Source of the DNA: SAR116 cluster bacterium AG-447-A06
GTDB taxonomy: Bacteria > Pseudomonadota > Alphaproteobacteria > Puniceispirillales > Puniceispirillaceae
Length of the DNA: 36,614 bases
NCBI GenBank assembly: GCA_003212345.1
Contig: QCPZ01000014.1
Location: 1 to 36,614, forward strand
Reading direction: 5' to 3'
Shown here: in pieces, positions 32,736 to 36,614 of the stretch
Layout of the letters: each line of letters starts with the position of its first letter
Position numbering within the stretch: position 1 is the stretch's first letter
Position numbers and translations under genes: made by a program
The notes under the pieces: generated by a model
What the model saw: only the letters and a program-made list of their open reading frames with translations
What the model was told of the DNA's origin: nothing
The model's database searches: none

Positions 32736-34153
32736 GTGAGCTGCCGCTTTCTATTGGCATCATGCATTTCACCGGCATCGGTGGCATCGGCATGAGTGGA
32801 ATTGCCGAAATCCTATTTGAGCTTGGCTACAGAGTCCAAGGAAGCGATATCTCGGACAATGCCAATGTTAGGCGGTTGCGCGACAAAGGTATTTTTGTTG
32901 TCACTGGGCAAAACGCCAAAAATATTGAAGGTGCTTCCCTAGTAGTCATTTCAACTGCGATTAAACCCGATAATCCGGAGGTGGTTGCAGCCCGCGCCAA
33001 ATTCCTGCCCATTGTACATCGAGCCGAAATGCTTGGGGAGTTAATGCGGTTACGCTGGTCTATCGCCGTAGCTGGCACGCACGGCAAAACCACCACAACC
33101 AGCCTTGTAGCGACCCTTCTCAGCAGTGCTGACATTGACCCAACCGTCATTAATGGAGGCATCATTACGGGGTGGGGTAGCAATGCCCGGCTTGGCAAAG
33201 GGCAGTGGATGGTTGTTGAGGCTGATGAGAGCGATGGATCCTTTGCCAAATTAAAACCAACTGTTGCCGTGGTAACTAATATCGATCCAGAACATCTTGA
33301 CCACCATGGCAATTTTGAAGCATTGGAGATAGCTTTTCTGAATTTTGTTTCATCGATCCCATTTTATGGCTTTGCAACCCTTTGTATCGACCATCCTTCG
33401 GTTCAGCGACTAATGTCCGGTATTAAAGACCGTCGTATTATCACCTACGGGTTAAGTGCAAGTGCTGATGTGCGGGCGACCAATCTCCGGGTTGAGGACG
33501 GGGCAATGGTTTTTGACGTCCATCTCTCCGAGCGTATTCACGGGGATAGCGCCTCCTTGTCTAATATACGCTTTCCCATGCTTGGTGATCACAATGTACA
33601 AAATTGTCTGGCCGCTATCGGAGTTGCGCTGGAAATGAATATTGATGCGGTGCGGATCAAAAAGGCTCTCGCTGTCTTTGGTGGGGTTGGCCGTCGGTTT
33701 GAGGCCAAAGGAGTCAGCAATGGCGTAACAATTATTGATGATTATGGTCATCATCCCGTAGAAATTACGGCCGCGCTAAAGGCTGGAAGGATGCTATGCG
33801 GTAACAATAAGTTAGTAGCCGTCGTTCAGCCGCATCGCTATAGCCGCCTTGCACATTTGTTTACCGAATTCTGTAGCTGCTTCAATGACGCAGATGAGGT
33901 GTTGGTTGCTGATGTCTATGCAGCTGGTGAGACGCCTATTGATGGGGCTGACAAGGCCGCCCTCGTCGCTGGACTTCAGGATCATGGGCATAAAGCTGCT
34001 GTCAGCCTGGAGGGACCGGGAACACTAGCCGCTGAAATTGCCGCTCGCACGAGCACTGGTGACGTGGTGATGTGCCTTGGTGCCGGTGACATCACCAGTT
34101 GGGCAAATGAACTCCCATCAGAACTAGATCGACTGAGAAGCTCTAAATCATGA
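32732..34153 (+). CDS. murC: UDP-MurNAc:L-Ala ligase MurC
   Basis: A 473-residue Mur ligase that adds the first amino acid (L-Ala) to UDP-MurNAc. The Gly-rich start HFTGIGGIGMSGIAEIL binds the nucleotide sugar. The ATP loop GTHGKTTTTSL is at about 115-125. Next are VVEADESDGSFAKL, NIDPEHLDHHGNFEAL, DDYGHHPVEITAAL and VVQPHRYSRL. All motifs are intact. It overlaps murG and murB by 4 bases each (ATGA). Confidence 0.97.
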   Translation: MSELPLSIGIMHFTGIGGIGMSGIAEILFELGYRVQGSDISDNANVRRLRDKGIFVVTGQNAKNIEGASLVVISTAIKPDNPEVVAARAKFLPIVHRAEMLGELMRLRWSIAVAGTHGKTTTTSLVATLLSSADIDPTVINGGIITGWGSNARLGKGQWMVVEADESDGSFAKLKPTVAVVTNIDPEHLDHHGNFEALEIAFLNFVSSIPFYGFATLCIDHPSVQRLMSGIKDRRIITYGLSASADVRATNLRVEDGAMVFDVHLSERIHGDSASLSNIRFPMLGDHNVQNCLAAIGVALEMNIDAVRIKKALAVFGGVGRRFEAKGVSNGVTIIDDYGHHPVEITAALKAGRMLCGNNKLVAVVQPHRYSRLAHLFTEFCSCFNDADEVLVADVYAAGETPIDGADKAALVAGLQDHGHKAAVSLEGPGTLAAEIAARTSTGDVVMCLGAGDITSWANELPSELDRLRSSKS

Positions 34154-35073
34154 TGTCTATCCTCAATCAACTCCCAGAAGTTCGCGGCAGCTACACGTCA
34201 AATGAGCCGATGTCACACCATACATGGCTCGGAGTTGGCGGCCCAGCGGACATCATATTTAATCCGCTTGATGAAGATGACTTGTTTCATTTTCTTACTA
34301 ATTGCCCCCATGAAATCCCTATTTTTACAGTTGGAGCTGGATCAAACCTACTAGTTCGTGATGGTGGAATTACCGGTGTTGTTATCAAGCTTAGCAAGCA
34401 TATGAAGCAAATCACGCATGATGGTACTTGCATTAAAGCTCAGACCGGTGCCACCGATGCTGATGTTGCTCGTTACGCTCAGAAGGCTGGCATTGGCAGT
34501 CTGGAATTTCTTATCGGGATACCCGGGACAATTGGTGGCGGTTTGCGGATGAACGCCGGTGCCTATGGCAGCGAGTTCAGAGATATAACCATTCGCGCTC
34601 ATGGGTTTGACAGGAACGGGAACAGAGTCAGTGCCACACCAGCAGACATGGGTATGGCTTATCGTCACAGTGGAGCTCCCGCCGGGTGGATTTTTACCTC
34701 AGCTGAATTTCAAGGCACAAAGAGTGAGAGTACTGCGATCAAGATGCAGATGAAAAGTATTATTGGTAGCCGTGGCGCTGCACAACCACGCGGCGTTCGC
34801 ACCGGTGGTAGCACTTTCGCCAATCCCAGGGGTAGTAAAGCATGGCAAGAAATCGACAAGGCAGGTTGCCGAGGACTTCAGATTGGTGGTGCTCAGGTAT
34901 CTGAAAAGCACTGCAACTTTCTTATCAATAAAGGGAATGCCACAGCCGAAGATATTGAAACACTTGGGGAAACCATTCGACAACGTGTGTTGGCAAGTGG
35001 CGGCCCAGATTTACGCTGGGAAATTCGCCGAATTGGAAAAAACCAAAGTAAGGGGACGCGCAATGCCCCATAA
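34150..35073 (+). CDS. murB: UDP-N-acetylenolpyruvoylglucosamine reductase MurB (type II-like length)
   Basis: A 307-residue FAD enzyme that makes UDP-MurNAc with NADPH. VGAGSNLLVRDGG (61-73) and IPGTIGGGLRMNAGAYG (124-140) bind FAD. Catalytic residues are Arg172 (MAYRHS), Ser221 (GGSTFANP) and Glu291 (LRWEIRRIG). The block GGAQVSEKHCNFLIN is typical. The short form of about 300 residues, without the extra loop of the E. coli type, is usual in alphaproteobacteria. The end overlaps ddl by 11 bases. Confidence 0.96.
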   Translation: MMSILNQLPEVRGSYTSNEPMSHHTWLGVGGPADIIFNPLDEDDLFHFLTNCPHEIPIFTVGAGSNLLVRDGGITGVVIKLSKHMKQITHDGTCIKAQTGATDADVARYAQKAGIGSLEFLIGIPGTIGGGLRMNAGAYGSEFRDITIRAHGFDRNGNRVSATPADMGMAYRHSGAPAGWIFTSAEFQGTKSESTAIKMQMKSIIGSRGAAQPRGVRTGGSTFANPRGSKAWQEIDKAGCRGLQIGGAQVSEKHCNFLINKGNATAEDIETLGETIRQRVLASGGPDLRWEIRRIGKNQSKGTRNAP

Positions 35074-35974
35074 CAGTGACCTCGTTGCAGTTTTGATGGG
35101 TGGCTGGACGTCCGAAGCAGCTGTCAGCCGTGTTTCAGCCAGTTTTTGCGCTCAAGCCGCACGCAATGCTGGCTGGGATGCTACCGAAATAGAGGTTGAC
35201 CGTGATATCGCGGTCAAACTCAAAGAACTCAGTCCGGGGCGGGTCTTTAACGCACTCCATGGACAAATTGGTGAGGATGGCAACATTCAAGGCCTGCTGA
35301 ATATTATGAATATCCCCTATACCCACAGCGGCCTCAACGCATCCGCAATTGCGATGGATAAATTACTAGCAAAAACATTGATGGCCGGAGCGGGCATTAT
35401 GGTGCCACCAACATTGCCTTTGACTGAAGACAGCCATGTTTACCCCAAAGACAACCCCGGTGCACATGTGATCAAGCCGCGCAATGATGGGTCCAGCTTT
35501 GGCGTGGTAATTGTTCCTGATAAAAAAACACGACCACCTGCCCGAAGCATTTGGCCGGCCAATAGCCAGTTAATCTGCGAGCCTTACATTCCAGGGCGCG
35601 AACTCACCGTCGCGGTCCTCGATGGCACCGCGCTTTGCGTCACCGAAATCACGTCTGAGCGTGAATTTTATGACTTTGATGCTAAATATGCAATTGGCGG
35701 TTCAACCCATATTCTTCCAGCAAAAATTCCCGAAGCAGTAAATTTAAAAGCCTGTTTGTGGGCCGAAAAGGCTTATCGTCAGCTTGGCTGCCGGGGCATT
35801 ATTCGGGCCGATTACCGCTGGGACGATAAATGTGATCAGCTTTTTATGCTTGAAGTAAACACCCAACCCGGCATGACTGCGACATCGCTTGTTCCTGAGC
35901 AAGCACGTTTTGTTGGTATGTCAGGTGAAGAACTAGTCAACCACCTTCTGGAGATTGCTCAATGCGACGATTGA
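35063..35974 (+). CDS. ddl: D-alanine-D-alanine ligase
   Basis: A 303-residue ATP-grasp ligase that makes D-Ala-D-Ala for MurF. I chose the ATG at 35063 because AAGGGG lies upstream and the start (MPHNSDLVAVLMGGWTSEAAVS) matches; the frame continues 100 codons up inside murB without family similarity. Motifs are FNALHGQIGEDGNIQGLL, AMDKLLAKTLM, VIKPRNDGSSFGVV, EPYIPGRELTVAVL, EFYDFDAKY and MLEVNTQPGMTATSLVPEQA. In the first motif the Arg of the usual E-R-E-V-S is Ala. It overlaps ftsQ by 13 bases. Confidence 0.96.
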   Translation: MPHNSDLVAVLMGGWTSEAAVSRVSASFCAQAARNAGWDATEIEVDRDIAVKLKELSPGRVFNALHGQIGEDGNIQGLLNIMNIPYTHSGLNASAIAMDKLLAKTLMAGAGIMVPPTLPLTEDSHVYPKDNPGAHVIKPRNDGSSFGVVIVPDKKTRPPARSIWPANSQLICEPYIPGRELTVAVLDGTALCVTEITSEREFYDFDAKYAIGGSTHILPAKIPEAVNLKACLWAEKAYRQLGCRGIIRADYRWDDKCDQLFMLEVNTQPGMTATSLVPEQARFVGMSGEELVNHLLEIAQCDD

Positions 35975-36614
35975 TTGATTCGATCAAAACTGAAACGCAG
36001 TCGCGCTCAAAAGCGCCCCGTATCTCTCTGCTCCAGAGGGCAAAGATTGCCCTAATCAGTCTTTTATTAATAGCATTGGCAAGCACAATTGGCGTTGCAA
36101 TGATGGATCAGGAGGGACTGAAACATGATCTCCTGAAACTTACCGCAGATGCGGGGCTCACGCTAGAAGTTGTTCAATTGCATGGCCGCAACCACACACC
36201 CCAGGAAACATTGTTAACAGTCGCCAATCTTAAAATTGGCACACCTATTCTTGGCATCAATTTGCGTGAGCTTCACTCGAAGATCAACAAAATTGGCTGG
36301 GTCGAAGATGTTGTTGTAGAGCGACGCCTTCCCAGCATCATCCGTATCAGTCTTCGCGAGCGCATTCCCATTGCCATGCTTCAGAATAATGGCAAACACA
36401 AATTAATAGATCGCAGCGGTGCAATTATCGATGGTGCCGATCCAAGCCAATTTACACATTTAACCGTTATTGCGGGCAAGAACGCGGCACCACATGCTGC
36501 CGCTATCCTCTCAATGCTGAAAACCGAGCCTGAATTATTCAGTGAAATTTGGGCGGTCAGTTACAAGTCTGAACGGCGTTGGGATGTACATCTGAAAAAC
36601 GGGATGGAAGTGCG
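35962..36614 (+). CDS. ftsQ: cell division protein FtsQ, partial (C-terminus beyond window)
   Basis: An open frame from the ATG at 35962 to the end of the window, 217 codons visible. It has a basic cytoplasmic start (MRRLIDSIKTETQSRSKAPRI), one membrane helix at about 29-47 (AKIALISLLLIALASTIGVAMM), and a POTRA-type domain (LEVVQLHGRNHTPQETLLTVANLKIGTPILGINLRELHSKINKIGWVEDVVVERRLPSIIRISLRER), followed by the start of the FtsQ beta domain. FtsQ links FtsL/FtsB into the divisome. It overlaps the ddl end. ftsA and ftsZ would be expected next. Confidence 0.95.
   Translation, partial: MRRLIDSIKTETQSRSKAPRISLLQRAKIALISLLLIALASTIGVAMMDQEGLKHDLLKLTADAGLTLEVVQLHGRNHTPQETLLTVANLKIGTPILGINLRELHSKINKIGWVEDVVVERRLPSIIRISLRERIPIAMLQNNGKHKLIDRSGAIIDGADPSQFTHLTVIAGKNAAPHAAAILSMLKTEPELFSEIWAVSYKSERRWDVHLKNGMEV

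Noticed and set aside
34763-35062. Upstream extension of ddl inside murB
   Set aside because: The frame is a shadow of murB; the ATG at 35063 gives the standard Ddl length and has AAGGGG upstream.

Overview
The window reads as chromosome from an alphaproteobacterium, probably a free-living marine one of moderate G+C. The main reasons are the complete peptidoglycan/division (dcw) cluster in alphaproteobacterial order, an RNase P RNA gene placed directly before mraZ, and several families common in that class (DUF3422, DUF2237, a TerB+J-domain DjlA-like protein). A SAR116-like origin is a guess from the overall gene mix and was not tested.

Left part (1-8600) is loosely packed and looks accessory. 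It holds a MORN-repeat protein cut by the window edge, a Sel1-repeat protein, three small membrane or membrane-anchored proteins of unknown function, a cupin, an FkbM-type methyltransferase, a VOC-fold protein, a DUF2938 membrane protein, an XRE regulator, an SDR protein without the usual Tyr/Lys active site, and a winged-helix regulator with its own visible promoter. Several intergenic stretches of 300-490 bases carry short repeats or hairpins.

Middle part (8650-18030) is mostly metabolic. A two-subunit TPP decarboxylase (ComD/ComE type, probably sulfopyruvate decarboxylase) is followed by a histidine phosphatase. Then come a DUF3422 protein, an EamA transporter, a glutathione peroxidase, a rhodanese, a homocysteine S-methyltransferase-family enzyme, two very small proteins, a DUF2237 protein, a PlsC acyltransferase, a conserved hypothetical and a TusA-type sulfur carrier. 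Sulfur and thiol chemistry recurs here. At 13578-13761 lies a 30-codon ORF with an exceptionally complete Shine-Dalgarno sequence, followed by a strong bidirectional terminator.

Right part (18144-36614) is tightly packed and all on the + strand: a DjlA-like protein, an Uup-type ABC-F ATPase, rnpB with its own promoter, then mraZ-rsmH-ftsL-ftsI-murE-murF-mraY-murD-ftsW-murG-murC-murB-ddl-ftsQ, with ftsQ cut by the window end. Almost every junction in the dcw cluster overlaps by 1-14 bases, which suggests one translationally coupled transcript. The one short gap is between mraY and murD. Upstream of mraZ a series of CCCA cores at 10-base spacing matches the known MraZ operator design (TGGGN repeats with 5-base spacers, read on the other strand). 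Together these genes make UDP-MurNAc-pentapeptide (murB, C, D, E, F, ddl), convert it to lipid I and II (mraY, murG), and build and cross-link septal wall (ftsW, ftsI with ftsL and ftsQ).

I found no tRNA, rRNA, CRISPR array, insertion sequence or prophage. I did not find a clearly new multi-gene system. The best candidates for something undescribed are the 30-codon ORF with terminator, the orphan comDE locus with its long structured leader, and the uncharacterised tail-anchored protein at 1980-2564.
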